DNA of 64,000 nt, from contig NZ_QOWJ01000005.1 in the NCBI RefSeq assembly GCF_003332885.2, forward strand, positions 1-64,000. Direction: 5' to 3'. A program made the translations under genes and the position numbers. Below are positions 19,377 to 28,211 of the stretch, in pieces. This stretch comes from Paracnuella aquatica (lineage in GTDB: Bacteria > Bacteroidota > Bacteroidia > Chitinophagales > Chitinophagaceae). Each line of letters begins with the position of its first letter. Position 1 is the first letter of the stretch. Under the pieces are notes generated by a model that was not told where the DNA came from, did not search any database, and saw only the letters and a list, made by a program, of their open reading frames with translations.

Positions 19377-21443
19377 ATGCGCACAATAAAATATTGGCTC
19401 ACAACAATCGTTCTTGCCGCATTCTTTGCAGGATGTGAAAAGGAAACGTACGATGATGTGGCTTTTGCACAAGCGGGCAACGGCCCCGAGCAGCTCTCGG
19501 CCATGTTCGAGATTACGCAGGACAATACAGGCTTGGTTACCATTACACCCAATGGTGCAGGTGCCATTGCCTATGATGTGTTTTTCGGTGACAATACTAC
19601 CACGCCAGCCAAAGTAGCTGCTGGTAAAAACACCACGCACAAGTATGCAGAAGGTGTGTACCCTGTAAAGCTGGTGGGTTATGGCGTAAACGGTAAAGCA
19701 ACCGAAGCAACGCAACAGCTCACCGTTTCGTTTCGTGCACCGGAAGCGCTTGATTTTACCGTAACGGTAGACCCCGCCAACAGCATGAAAGTAAGTGTCA
19801 CTGCAAAGGCCACTTATGAAACAAACTTCAAAGTATATTTTGGTGATGTTGCCGATGAAATGCCGGTAACTTTTCTGGAAGGCGAAACGGTAACACATAC
19901 CTATGCTGCCGTTGGCAACTACAATGTAAAAGTGGTGGCGCAAAGCGGCGGCGCAGCCACCACCGAACTGGTGAAAGCGGTGGCAATCGTTAACCCTGTT
20001 TTGCTGCCTGTTACGTTTGAGTCGGCCACGGTAAATTATGAGTGGATCAACTTTGACGGGGGGGGTGTTACCATCATCGACAACCCACAAAAAGGCGGCA
20101 TCAATACCAGCAACAAAGTGGCCCGCATGATCAAATCAGGTGGGCAGCCCTGGGGCGGCAGTGTGCTTACGTTGGGTACTCCAATTGACTTTAGCGCCAA
20201 CAAGATTTTCCGCATGAAAGTGTTCTCGCCACGGGTGGGTGCCAAGGTTTTATTTAAAGTGGAAAACATTTCTGATGGTGGCATCAACTATGAAAAAGAA
20301 GTAGCAACTACCAAGGCAAATGAATGGGAAGATTTGGTGTTTGATTACTCGGGCATCAATGCGGCTAACAGCTATCATAAGATCGTGTTGATCTTCGATA
20401 ACGGTACCATGGGCAATGGCTCGGCTAATTTTACGTTTTTGTTTGATGATATAAGGTTGACGAATGTATTACCCTCCAGCCTGGTAACATTGCCAATTAG
20501 TTTTGAAAATCCCAACGCCAATTATTCCTTCACCGATTTTGGCGGCAACATTACCACCGACGATATTGATCCAACCAACGCATCGAACAAAGTAAAGAAA
20601 ACAACCAAGCCCAATGGTGCGCAAACATGGGCCGGGGTAACGATGGGACAATTGGCAGCCGCCATTCCGTTTACCGCAACCAATACTAAAATGAGTGTGC
20701 GGGTGTACTCGCCAGCGGCTGGTTTGGCAGTATTGCTTAAAGCAGAAGAAAAGGGTAACAGTTCGAAGTCGGTGGAAACACAAACCGTTACAACTGTTGC
20801 CAACGGATGGGAAACATTGGAGTTCAATTTTGCTAACAACACATCAGGCACACCGGCACTCAACCTGGCCAATAACTACGACATGTTGTCGATCTTTTTC
20901 GACTTTGGCAATGGAGGCTCGGGTAAAGTCTTTTACTGGGATGATGTCAATTTTGTTACAGCTGCACCCGCTACATTAAGCCTGCCTTTAAACTTTGAAT
21001 CAGCCACACTTGACTATGCATTTACCAACTTTGATGGTGGCAATGTAACAGTGGTGAACAATCCACAACAAGGCGGCATTAACACCAGTAGCAAAGTAGC
21101 GAAGATGGTAAAAGGCGCGGGCCAGACATGGGGCGGCAGCTACATTACGCTGGATGCGCCCATCAATTTTGCTACGCAAAAAATAGTGAAGATGAAATTG
21201 TACTCGCCGAGAGTGGGTGCTAAAGTGTTGCTGAAAGTAGAGAACCTTACAGATGGCGGTAAGAGCTTTGAAAAAGAAGTGACGACAACGGTAGCCAACG
21301 CTTGGGAAGACCTCACATTTGATTTCAGTGCCATCAACACAGCAAATACGTATCAAAAGGTAGTGCTCATTTTCGACAACGGCACTGCAGGTGATGGCAC
21401 CGCCAACTACACATTCCTGTTCGACGATATCCGGCTTAATTGA
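19377..21443 (+). CDS. Surface glycan-binding lipoprotein with PKD domains and a triplicated binding module
   Basis: A 688-residue lipoprotein (lipobox LAAFFAGC) in the SusE/SGBP position. After the anchor come two PKD-like domains (AYDVFFGDNTTTPAKVAAGK and FKVYFGDVADEMPVTFLEGE, each ending in a typical Y-x-V-x-V strand). Three copies of a module of about 150 residues follow, each starting with a LPxxFES/N-type strand and ending in a F-x-x-D-D-I/V strand. Copies 1 and 3 are very close (SPRVGAKVLFKVENISDGG against SPRVGAKVLLKVENLTDGG). The fold looks like a jelly-roll carbohydrate-binding module. A TTG at 19353 would overlap susD, but ATG 19377 fits the signal peptide. Multivalent binding of a beta-glucan is inferred from the adjacent GH16. 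Confidence 0.85.
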   Translation: MRTIKYWLTTIVLAAFFAGCEKETYDDVAFAQAGNGPEQLSAMFEITQDNTGLVTITPNGAGAIAYDVFFGDNTTTPAKVAAGKNTTHKYAEGVYPVKLVGYGVNGKATEATQQLTVSFRAPEALDFTVTVDPANSMKVSVTAKATYETNFKVYFGDVADEMPVTFLEGETVTHTYAAVGNYNVKVVAQSGGAATTELVKAVAIVNPVLLPVTFESATVNYEWINFDGGGVTIIDNPQKGGINTSNKVARMIKSGGQPWGGSVLTLGTPIDFSANKIFRMKVFSPRVGAKVLFKVENISDGGINYEKEVATTKANEWEDLVFDYSGINAANSYHKIVLIFDNGTMGNGSANFTFLFDDIRLTNVLPSSLVTLPISFENPNANYSFTDFGGNITTDDIDPTNASNKVKKTTKPNGAQTWAGVTMGQLAAAIPFTATNTKMSVRVYSPAAGLAVLLKAEEKGNSSKSVETQTVTTVANGWETLEFNFANNTSGTPALNLANNYDMLSIFFDFGNGGSGKVFYWDDVNFVTAAPATLSLPLNFESATLDYAFTNFDGGNVTVVNNPQQGGINTSSKVAKMVKGAGQTWGGSYITLDAPINFATQKIVKMKLYSPRVGAKVLLKVENLTDGGKSFEKEVTTTVANAWEDLTFDFSAINTANTYQKVVLIFDNGTAGDGTANYTFLFDDIRLN
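20001..21440 (+). repeat. Three tandem copies of a CBM-like module inside the SusE-position gene
   Basis: Module copies start at about 20001, 20490 and 20982 and run about 460 bases each. Copies 1 and 3 are much more alike than either is to copy 2, both in protein and in DNA. This suggests an old duplication that produced copy 2 and a later duplication or gene conversion between 1 and 3. Confidence 0.85.
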
Positions 21444-21458
21444 TTTTTTTAAAACCAG

Positions 21459-22361
21459 ATGACTATGTTCAAAAATATAATTGCTGTATTGCTGATCGCT
21501 GCCACATCGGTAGCGGGATTCAGTGGTTGCAAAAAAGAAACCTACCAATTTGGCGAGCTAAAAGCGGCTGCCGACCTGGCTTTAACAACAACAGTAGTAG
21601 GCGCTAATACTGCCAACCCCAATGGTGATGGCAGCGGCAGCGTGGTGATTGCGGCCAGTTCGAAAAATGCGCTGGGCTACAGCATCGACTTTGGCGACGG
21701 CACCATCAGGATGGTACCCTCGGGCGCCACTACTTATAAGTTTTCATCGCCGGGCACTAAGACGTATACCGTTACGGTAAATGCCATTGGCACCGGCGGT
21801 TCTATGTCTACCATCAGCAAGCAAGTAACAGTGTTTGTTGCGTTTGAAATTCCGGCCGATATACTGGCTGCATTTACCGGTGGTTCTTCCAAAACATGGG
21901 TGACCGATAGGGAAGCAAATGGCCATTTTGGTGTAGGCCCCGCCGACCAGTTTGCCCCCATTTGGTATGAGGCCGGGCCCAACAGCCGCGAAGCCTGCGC
22001 CTACGATGACGAGATCACTTTTACACTGGGTGCCAACAATACCATCACCATGAGTATTGACAACAAAGGCACTTCGTTTTCAACCGGTGCAGCAACAGGT
22101 TTTTATGGCTTTAGCGGCGGCGATGGATGCTATGCCATCAGCACCACAGCTACGCAGCCCTTGTCTTTTGCCAACGCCACATCGGGTAGTACAACGGCAG
22201 TGTCAACCGGCATCCAGTTCAGTGTTCCCGGAAAAGGCATCATCAACTTTGGCACCGGCGGCACCGTGTACGAGATCATCCGCTACACTGCCAACACCAT
22301 GTTTCTGCGCAGCATTGGCGCCGATGGGAATGCATGGTATCAAAAGCTGATTGCCAAGTAA
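21459..22361 (+). CDS. PKD-domain surface lipoprotein of the glucan locus
   Basis: A 300-residue lipoprotein (signal MFKNIIAVLLIAATSVAGFSGC). It contains a PKD domain at about residues 45-130 (ALGYSIDFGDGTIRMVPSGA, then KTYTVTVNAIG). A C-terminal domain follows, beginning ILAAFTGGSSKTWVTDREAN, with FGVGP and a W-Y near IWYEAGPNSREACAYDDEIT. It ends in strands including FLRSIGADGNAWYQKLI. This architecture is common for an extra glycan-binding lipoprotein between SusD and a glucanase in laminarin-type loci. It begins 15 bases after the previous stop. No catalytic residues are recognised. Confidence 0.8.
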   Translation: MTMFKNIIAVLLIAATSVAGFSGCKKETYQFGELKAAADLALTTTVVGANTANPNGDGSGSVVIAASSKNALGYSIDFGDGTIRMVPSGATTYKFSSPGTKTYTVTVNAIGTGGSMSTISKQVTVFVAFEIPADILAAFTGGSSKTWVTDREANGHFGVGPADQFAPIWYEAGPNSREACAYDDEITFTLGANNTITMSIDNKGTSFSTGAATGFYGFSGGDGCYAISTTATQPLSFANATSGSTTAVSTGIQFSVPGKGIINFGTGGTVYEIIRYTANTMFLRSIGADGNAWYQKLIAK

Positions 22362-22394
22362 GGCATGTATTCAGTACTAACGATAAACAACAGT

Positions 22395-23444
22395 ATGAAC
22401 ACCTCTTTTAAAAACAACAGGATTATGGGGATCGCATTTTTTATAACGCTGTTGTCTTTGGTTGCATGCAACAAAGACAGCGGCTCAGACAACAGTAATG
22501 TTGTGCCGGCCAACTTAACGGTAACCGCACAGATCAGCGAAGACAATAGCGGCAATGTGGCCTTTGTGGCAACGGCCACCAATGCTGCTACTTATGAATA
22601 TGATTTTGGCAACGGCGTGTATCAAACCGTGCCTACCGGCAAGGTTACGTACACCTACCCGGCATCGGGCAATTATACCGTGAACGTTACTGCAAAAAGT
22701 GCAACGGGCAGTACTATAAAAAAATCGGTGCCGGTTGCAGTAACGGTGGCACAAACACTGGTGTGGGCCGACGAGTTCAACACTCCCGGCGCACCTGACC
22801 CTGCCAAATGGGGATACGATATAGGCAATGGTGATAACGGCTGGGGCAACAACGAACTGCAGTATTATACCAACCGGTTGGAGAACGCACAGGTATCGAA
22901 CGGTACTTTGAAAATCACTGCGAAGAAAGAGGCTTTCAGTGGCAGGGCCTATACATCGGCTCGGTTGCTGACCAAAGGAAAATTTGCTGCCAAGTATGGC
23001 AAAATTGAAGCCCGTGCAAAGTTGCCTGTTGGTGTAGGTACCTGGCCTGCCATCTGGATGCTCGGTGCAAACATCGACCAGGTGGGCTGGCCTGCCTGTG
23101 GTGAAATTGACATCATGGAGCACAAAGGCAGCGACCTCAACCGCATTTACGGTACGCTGCATTATCCTGGCCGCTCAGGAGGCAATGCACACGGCAATAC
23201 AACGGTGATCAGTAATGCTACTACTGAGTTCAATATCTACACCGTAGAGTGGACGCCAACAGTGCTCAAGTTTGCAGTGAATGGAAAGGAATTCCATTCG
23301 GTGAATAATTCAAACAACATTCCATTCAACCACGATTTCTTTATCATCCTCAATTGTGCCATGGGCGGCGGTTTTGCCGGTCCTGTTGATCCTGCGTTTA
23401 CTGCAGCAACAATGGAAGTTGATTATATTCGGGTGTATAAGTAA
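22395..23444 (+). CDS. GH16 endo-beta-1,3-glucanase (laminarinase-like) lipoprotein
   Basis: A 349-residue secreted hydrolase: lipobox FFITLLSLVAC, a PKD domain (ATYEYDFGNGVYQTVPTGKV), then a GH16 jelly-roll starting LVWADEFNTPGAPDPAKWGY. The catalytic E-x-D-x-x-E signature is GEIDIMEH, with Glu237 nucleophile, Asp239 and Glu242 acid/base. The methionine-containing ExDxxE form with NNELQYYT and WPAIWMLG is typical of laminarinase/lichenase GH16 members. An ATG at 22365 is also open, but the signal sequence fits the one at 22395. It is the last gene of the operon, followed by a strong terminator. Confidence 0.92.
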   Translation: MNTSFKNNRIMGIAFFITLLSLVACNKDSGSDNSNVVPANLTVTAQISEDNSGNVAFVATATNAATYEYDFGNGVYQTVPTGKVTYTYPASGNYTVNVTAKSATGSTIKKSVPVAVTVAQTLVWADEFNTPGAPDPAKWGYDIGNGDNGWGNNELQYYTNRLENAQVSNGTLKITAKKEAFSGRAYTSARLLTKGKFAAKYGKIEARAKLPVGVGTWPAIWMLGANIDQVGWPACGEIDIMEHKGSDLNRIYGTLHYPGRSGGNAHGNTTVISNATTEFNIYTVEWTPTVLKFAVNGKEFHSVNNSNNIPFNHDFFIILNCAMGGGFAGPVDPAFTAATMEVDYIRVYK

Positions 23445-23463
23445 TCGGTAAAAATTTAGGTCT

Positions 23464-23503
23464 AAAAAAAAGCGCCGGCAAATTATTGCCGGCGCTTTTT
23501 TTT
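23464..23503 (+). terminator. Strong Rho-independent terminator of the glucan operon
   Basis: The stem AAGCGCCGGCAA pairs with TTGCCGGCGCTT, with a 4-base loop and A/T tracts on both sides, directly after the GH16 stop. Confidence 0.9.
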
Positions 23504-23646
23504 ATGATTAATGCGAATGTTTGTGAAGTTAATTTTTATATAAGTAAATGTGTTTTTGAAAAAAAAGCGGCCGCAGAATCACAGAATGCAATAAGCTATT
23601 ATATCCATTCAGTAGATTAATTAAACTGCTTCATTTTGTCACGCTT

Positions 23647-24705
23647 TTACTCTTTTGTTTCAATCTCAATAATGGTCTTGCCATACTTGCCTAAATACTC
23701 CTGCACGAGTGGTTCGTACACTTTATTTCCAGCATCGGAATTGGTGAAAATAACCAGCCCCTGGCCTGTTTGCGGAATAATGAATGCAAGTGTCCGCACA
23801 CCACGGTCTGCGCCGCCATGCGACAAGGCAAATACGCCATCATCAAAATCATATTTTTCAAAGCCCAGTCCAAAATGTTTGCCCCGGCTTGTGGCTACCT
23901 GGTTGGTGGTCATGGCTGCAAATACATCTTTCGATAACCCCCTTCCCTGCATCACTGCAATCAAAAACTTACTGTAATCGGCAATGGTGGTGAGCAGGTC
24001 GTCGGCGGCATTGGCAGCTGTGTTTTTGGGCCCCACTTCGTACGCTTTCCCGGTAGTGTCGTAGCCTACTGCAAATCTGTTTTCCGGCATGGTTGCATCC
24101 CAGTAAAAACGAGTGTCCTTCATGCCCATTGGTTGCAATATCAGCTCGCTTGCAAGCTTATCCAGCGTGGTGTTGAATTTATGTTCCAGTGCCCGCCGCA
24201 GGTATTCAAAGCCCTCGCCTGAGTACCGGTATTTTGTACCAGGTGTAGCTTCAAATGCAAGATTGCCGCCGGGTTGCTGGTACCGCCAGTTGGTAAAGCC
24301 GGATTGGTGTGTGAGCACATGCCGCGTGGTGAGTAACTGGTGGCGTGGGTCGGACGCTACGTCGGGGTCCGTCCAGTATTTATGGAGTGGTTCGTCGAGC
24401 TGCCATTTACCTGCACTAACCAGTTGCAGGGTTAAATAAGCAACAACAGGTTTGGTGAGTGATGCAACGTTGAAAATAGCATTGTCGGCAAAAGGGCCTT
24501 TGCCTGTAGCACTAAAAACCTGGGCGTGCTGCAACTTGCCATTGCTGATCACACCAACGCCCAGCGCAGGAATGTTGTTTTGCGCCAGCCATTGTTCTAC
24601 CTGTTGTTTGTTGTTGAATATGTCTTTTGGAAAAGGGGCGTTGCTGTTTTGGGCCGGTGCTAAAAAGGGCAGTAACAGCATCAGCATTGCGGTGAATTTT
24701 TTCAT
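23647..24705 (-). CDS. Secreted serine hydrolase of the beta-lactamase/class C (AmpC-like) family
   Basis: A 352-residue protein with a signal peptide (MKKFTAMLMLLLPFLAPAQ). The serine acyl-enzyme motifs are present: S82-L-T-K85 (VASLTKPV), Y161-S-G in KYRYSGEGFEYL, and a late HGG motif (ALSHGGADRG). This fits the beta-lactamase-related esterases/peptidases rather than a true antibiotic-degrading class C enzyme; the Y-S-G in place of Y-A/S-N supports that. An upstream in-frame TTG at 24837 would destroy the signal peptide, so ATG 24705 is chosen. Single gene. Confidence 0.88.
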   Translation of the reverse strand: MKKFTAMLMLLLPFLAPAQNSNAPFPKDIFNNKQQVEQWLAQNNIPALGVGVISNGKLQHAQVFSATGKGPFADNAIFNVASLTKPVVAYLTLQLVSAGKWQLDEPLHKYWTDPDVASDPRHQLLTTRHVLTHQSGFTNWRYQQPGGNLAFEATPGTKYRYSGEGFEYLRRALEHKFNTTLDKLASELILQPMGMKDTRFYWDATMPENRFAVGYDTTGKAYEVGPKNTAANAADDLLTTIADYSKFLIAVMQGRGLSKDVFAAMTTNQVATSRGKHFGLGFEKYDFDDGVFALSHGGADRGVRTLAFIIPQTGQGLVIFTNSDAGNKVYEPLVQEYLGKYGKTIIEIETKE

Positions 24706-25117
24706 GGTTGCGTTAGTTGTGAGTTTGATTGCTTGAGTAAAACACGATTGGATATTTAGGACGAGTGCTGCTGGATTGCGGTTACAAAGAGCAGTAAAAA
24801 ATCTGATAGAAGAGGGTAGGGTAGTTACCTGTTGCATTCATTTCAAGGGCAGTAGCCACGGTTTCTTATTTGATTTTTTTATAAAAGAGAACGCAATAAA
24901 CAACCAACCCCGTGCATCGCCGATAACATAGCATTGGGTAAAAGGGTTTGATTTAAATTTTCTTTTTTGATAATATACCTGTATTTTCCATAGTACGATG
25001 ATCAGCTGCAATTCCAAGATCTCGTTTGCCTGCACCCACTGAAAGCGCTTACCCAACAATCTGTTGCTAGGAAAACTTTCGTTTCATCATTTTTTTTAAA
25101 CAAAAATTTTGGCGCAC
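24706..25117. other. Intergenic region between divergent secreted-hydrolase genes
   Basis: 412 bases holding the promoters of the divergent genes at 24705 and 25118. A 73-codon minus-strand frame at 24838-25059 has no recognisable features and a composition like non-coding DNA. No clear hairpin or repeat is seen. Confidence 0.4.
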
Positions 25118-26611
25118 ATGAGAAAACTTGCAATTGCTGCAAGCGCAGCTTCTATTTTCCTGGTCAATTGTACCAAGTCCGATCTGCAAACCCAAACCGG
25201 CGTAGAAGAAACGGCCTCCTCAACGGCGGCTTCGGGTAAAATGCTAGCTGCTACAAAAGATTACATCGTCATCACCAAGCAGGCCAGCGTGCCCGATGCG
25301 TTGCTGGCAAAGATCGGGGCACACGGCACCGTAAAAAAGGCAATGGGCGAACTGGGCCTGGTGATGGTTTCGTCGTCCGATCTTGATTTTGAAGCAAAAG
25401 TGGAAAAGCTACCGGAGGTGCACAACGCCGTTCCGGATATCCGGCTCAACTGGCTCAATTCAACGGTGCAAATGGATAAAGTAATCGAAATGACGGAAGC
25501 TGATGCACCAACCGAAGCACTGGAAACCAGTGCCACATTGGGCTTATCGGGAACCAACCCATTTGTGCCCGCACAGTGGAGTTTATTGTCAGTAGATGCA
25601 AAAGGGGCATTTCAGGCGGGATACAAAGGTTCCGGTGCAGTGGTGGCCGTTCTTGATGGCGGATTTCACCTGCAGCACCTGGATATTAAAGACAACATTA
25701 TTGAGGCCGTGTCATTTGTTCCGGGGCAGGCTGCGCAAATGGCAAACCCCAATGCGTTCAGTCATGGCACACACGTGGCCGGCATTATTGCTGCATCCGA
25801 TAATAATATTGGTACCGTAGGTATTGCACCATCTGCCAAACTGCACCTGGTAAAAGTATTGGGCGACAACGGCAGTGGCGCATGGAGCTGGATCATCAAT
25901 GGTGTTTATCACGCTGCTAATAAAGGAGTTGATATCATTAACATGAGCCTGGGCGGCGCCGTTCCGCGCAACGGTAAGTTTATCGACGACGGCGGCACTC
26001 CCAATGATCCTTCCGACGATGTGGTGATCAATGAAGCGCGGGAAGTTCAGGACCTGATCATTGCCATGAATAGGTCGTTCCAATATGCACGCAAAAAAGG
26101 TGCACTTACCATTGTAGCTGCAGGTAATGATGCCATGTACGTAACGGGCCAAGGGCAGGGCACATTTTATCCTGCCAACTGCACCGATGTAGTGACCATT
26201 TCATCAAACGCACCACAGGACTGGGTATTGAACCTGAATGCACCATTAACCATTCCATCAAGCTTCACCAACTTTGGCGCCAGCCTGATTGACCTGGCCG
26301 GACCTGGTGGTGATTTCGATGGCAGCCTCACGCCGGTTTCCTTTATTGGCACCCGTCCTTCATACGTTTACGACATGGTGCTGAGCCCGGCCGCTGGCAC
26401 TACGAGCTATAGCTGGGCAGCCGGCACCAGTATGGCTTGCCCTGCAGCTTCGGGTGTGGCGGCACTTATTGTTGGTAAATATGGCGGCAATATTTCGCCG
26501 GCCGAGCTGGAAACCAAGTTAAAGAACGCTGCTGCTACTGTGTCGTACCCCAATGCCAATCAGTATTTTGGCCGCGGACATGTAAACGCAGCCAATGCGG
26601 TAAAACAATAA
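25118..26611 (+). CDS. S8 subtilisin-like serine protease, lipoprotein
   Basis: A 497-residue cell-surface or periplasmic protease with a lipobox-like ASIFLVNC. The propeptide (about 50-110: KDYIVITKQASVPDALLAKI) resembles the fervidolysin/I9-type inhibitor domain. The catalytic triad is visible: Asp180 (VAVLDGGF), His216 (HGTHVAGIIAA), Ser438 (GTSMACPAASG). The oxyanion-side VAAGND is present. A TTG at 25109 is open, but the ATG at 25118 precedes the signal peptide directly. It has no C-terminal T9SS tail. It stands alone between a long promoter region and a perfect terminator. Confidence 0.94.
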   Translation: MRKLAIAASAASIFLVNCTKSDLQTQTGVEETASSTAASGKMLAATKDYIVITKQASVPDALLAKIGAHGTVKKAMGELGLVMVSSSDLDFEAKVEKLPEVHNAVPDIRLNWLNSTVQMDKVIEMTEADAPTEALETSATLGLSGTNPFVPAQWSLLSVDAKGAFQAGYKGSGAVVAVLDGGFHLQHLDIKDNIIEAVSFVPGQAAQMANPNAFSHGTHVAGIIAASDNNIGTVGIAPSAKLHLVKVLGDNGSGAWSWIINGVYHAANKGVDIINMSLGGAVPRNGKFIDDGGTPNDPSDDVVINEAREVQDLIIAMNRSFQYARKKGALTIVAAGNDAMYVTGQGQGTFYPANCTDVVTISSNAPQDWVLNLNAPLTIPSSFTNFGASLIDLAGPGGDFDGSLTPVSFIGTRPSYVYDMVLSPAAGTTSYSWAAGTSMACPAASGVAALIVGKYGGNISPAELETKLKNAAATVSYPNANQYFGRGHVNAANAVKQ

Positions 26612-26633
26612 AATGTTTTGATCTTCATTTTGC

Positions 26634-26663
26634 AAAAGCCCTTCCTGCAGGAAGGGCTTTTTT
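26634..26663 (+). terminator. Rho-independent terminator of the protease gene
   Basis: A perfect 12-bp stem (AAAAGCCCTTCC with GGAAGGGCTTTT) around a TGCA loop, followed by T-residues. Confidence 0.92.
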
Positions 26664-26786
26664 GTTCATTCGCTCCTGATTTTACACTCACTATTTTCCC
26701 GCTAACCGCCACTGGCTGGGCTTTTCATTGCCCAAAGGCTAAATTCTTTACATTTTATAAACACCTGATCTCAATAAATAAGGCCA

Positions 26787-26962
26787 ATTTTGCCGCATCC
26801 TACCCTTTGCGGAACAACCTCTTCCGGCAATACTCCTGAACTTTTATAAACGTGTTCGCCTTGAAAAACCAAGGTTATTCGGTACGTGTGGAAGCTGAAG
26901 TAGTGGAAAGCATAACCAAGGTTGACCACTATAATCCCCTTTGTAACAGAAGGGGATTTTTT
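26787..26962 (+). ncRNA. Candidate small RNA 1 in the gene-free 26.6-27.8 kb region
   Basis: No reading frame is credible here, yet there is a perfect 9-bp terminator hairpin (AATCCCCTT 26933-26941 with AAGGGGATT 26950-26958) ending in a T-run that only makes sense on the plus strand. Upstream is a promoter-like CAATTTTG (one mismatch from TAnnTTTG) and an early small hairpin (CCGCA...TGCGG). A 10-base direct repeat AACCAAGGTT occurs at 26867 and 26914. The family is not recognised; it does not show the SRP, tmRNA or RNase P core sequences. The 5' end is approximate. Confidence 0.4.
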
Positions 26963-27186
26963 GTTGCAAAATGAAATGCAGTTGACCTGCTTCGTTTTTC
27001 TTTCATGCCGCGTTAAGGGGAAACATGTAGAAAGTACACTTATCAATCGTAAACTTACTAAGTACTAATACTAAGTTGTTGGTTTTCAGTTTAAATATGC
27101 AAAATGCTAATCTATGTTTTCACCCATTTCAACCCCATTAATCCCCTTTTAACCGAAAGCAAAAGGCATAGCATAAAAAGTCGGTC

Positions 27187-27398
27187 TAAATTTGTGTTAA
27201 CAAACAAGATAAAAAATCCTGGAAAAACATAAACAATCCAATCCTTTAAAAAACCAATACCAACTGTCCGTATCGTTAAGCCCGTTTTTGTTCGTGTATC
27301 CTAATGAAAACTAAAAGACGCCAATATCCTAAAACCAGTCCTAAACCGTCCACGCGTCTTACAAGATTATCCCCTCCAGCCAGAGGGGATTTTATTTG
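27187..27398 (+). ncRNA. Candidate small RNA 2 in the gene-free 26.6-27.8 kb region
   Basis: An exact -7 box TAAATTTG (27187-27194) is followed by about 170 bases without a reading frame. A 7-bp stem (AAGACGC 27315 with GCGTCTT 27354) and a perfect terminator stem (ATCCCCTC 27369-27376 with GAGGGGAT 27383-27390) plus a T-rich tail come next. Start, internal stem and terminator together suggest a structured RNA of about 190 bases. Length and layout would fit a 6S-like RNA, but this cannot be confirmed by eye. Confidence 0.42.
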
Positions 27399-27649
27399 GC
27401 TAAATTTTTTCTAATGGATGAGCTTAGTTTGCCATTACTTAAATAATTTGCGAACAGTTTTCATAGGGTACGGATTAAAAACGGCCTAAGGTTTTTACCT
27501 GGGCCTCTTTTTTTACCGCTCATATTAAAAAACGGCAGGGCTTGGCCCATATCAAATTATTTACATAATTTACCTCCGGTTTTAAAGTTTTGGGATAGTA
27601 CACAGGAGCCCGGATAACCCTCCGGCCCCTATCAACCCCCCAAAAGCAG

Positions 27650-27723
27650 GACGCCCTTAATCACCCATAGCATGCTATCGGTGCCGCACATACGCCACCC
27701 TTATTTTTGCGCCTGCTTTTTTG
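27650..27723 (+). promoter_or_regulatory. Leader/promoter region of the response regulator with a hairpin
   Basis: AAAAGCAGG near 27652 pairs with CCTGCTTTT near 27712, enclosing a perfect 12-base palindrome ATAGCATGCTAT (27667-27678) and an exact -7 box TATTTTTG (27702-27709) about 65 bases upstream of the ATG at 27775. It can be read either as the promoter of the response regulator or as the terminator end of an upstream transcript; both may hold. The rest of the 26612-27774 gap shows AT-rich sequence without other clear elements. Confidence 0.4.
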
Positions 27724-27774
27724 TGTACCGTTCCGGATTGTATCAATTGATTAGCACAAGGAAACTTCAAATAA

Positions 27775-28179
27775 ATGCACACAGGTAAGAAAGTGATCTA
27801 TTGGGCCGACGACGATTTTGAAGACCTCGACCTTTTCCAGGAAGTGCTGGCTGAGCTGGCTCCCGAACTGGAGTTGCGGCAATTTGCCAACGGCAAGCTG
27901 TTGCTCGACCAACTACATACCGAAGGGCCCGGTCACTACCCGGCCCTAATTGTGCTCGACATCAACATGCCAGTACTTGATGGCCGCGAAACGCTGGCGT
28001 TGCTGAAAAAAGAAGAGAAATTTGCCACCATTCCCATTGTTGTGTTCACCACATCCAACAGCGAGCTGGACAAACACTTTTTTGAATGGATGCACACCGA
28101 AATGCTGACGAAGCCATTTACCTACAATGCGCTAAAAAATACGCTGCAGAAAATATTGGGCTACGTGAAAAATGATTGA
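27775..28179 (+). CDS. Single-domain response regulator, Rcp1-like
   Basis: A 134-residue receiver domain with no output domain. The acidic pocket is D12-D14, the phosphoacceptor is Asp62 (VLDINMPVLDG), the switch Thr is in VVFTTSNSE, and Lys113 is in LTKPF. The sequence type (YWADDDFEDLDLFQEVL and PVLDGRETLALLKK) is that of Rcp-like receivers, which in other bacteria accept phosphate from phytochrome kinases. The phytochrome at 5446 lacks a receiver, so the two may pair across 20 kb; this is inference. The other candidate donor is the PAS kinase at 38612. No kinase is adjacent. Confidence 0.92.
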   Translation: MHTGKKVIYWADDDFEDLDLFQEVLAELAPELELRQFANGKLLLDQLHTEGPGHYPALIVLDINMPVLDGRETLALLKKEEKFATIPIVVFTTSNSELDKHFFEWMHTEMLTKPFTYNALKNTLQKILGYVKND

Positions 28180-28211
28180 GTTCCGGGCTTTTTTTAGCCC
28201 AAGCGCAAAAA

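Noticed and set aside
19350-20090. A 246-codon minus-strand frame opposite the SusE-position lipoprotein
   Set aside because: Antisense to a clear lipoprotein/PKD gene; composition (many Cys, His, Phe) is that of a shadow frame.
23647-24705. Antibiotic-resistance class C beta-lactamase
   Set aside because: The second motif is Y-S-G rather than Y-A/S-N and the third is HGG rather than KTG, as in the related esterases and peptidases.
24838-25059. A 73-codon minus-strand frame between two divergent genes
   Set aside because: No signal, motif or gene-like composition; it overlaps the region that must hold the promoters of the flanking genes.
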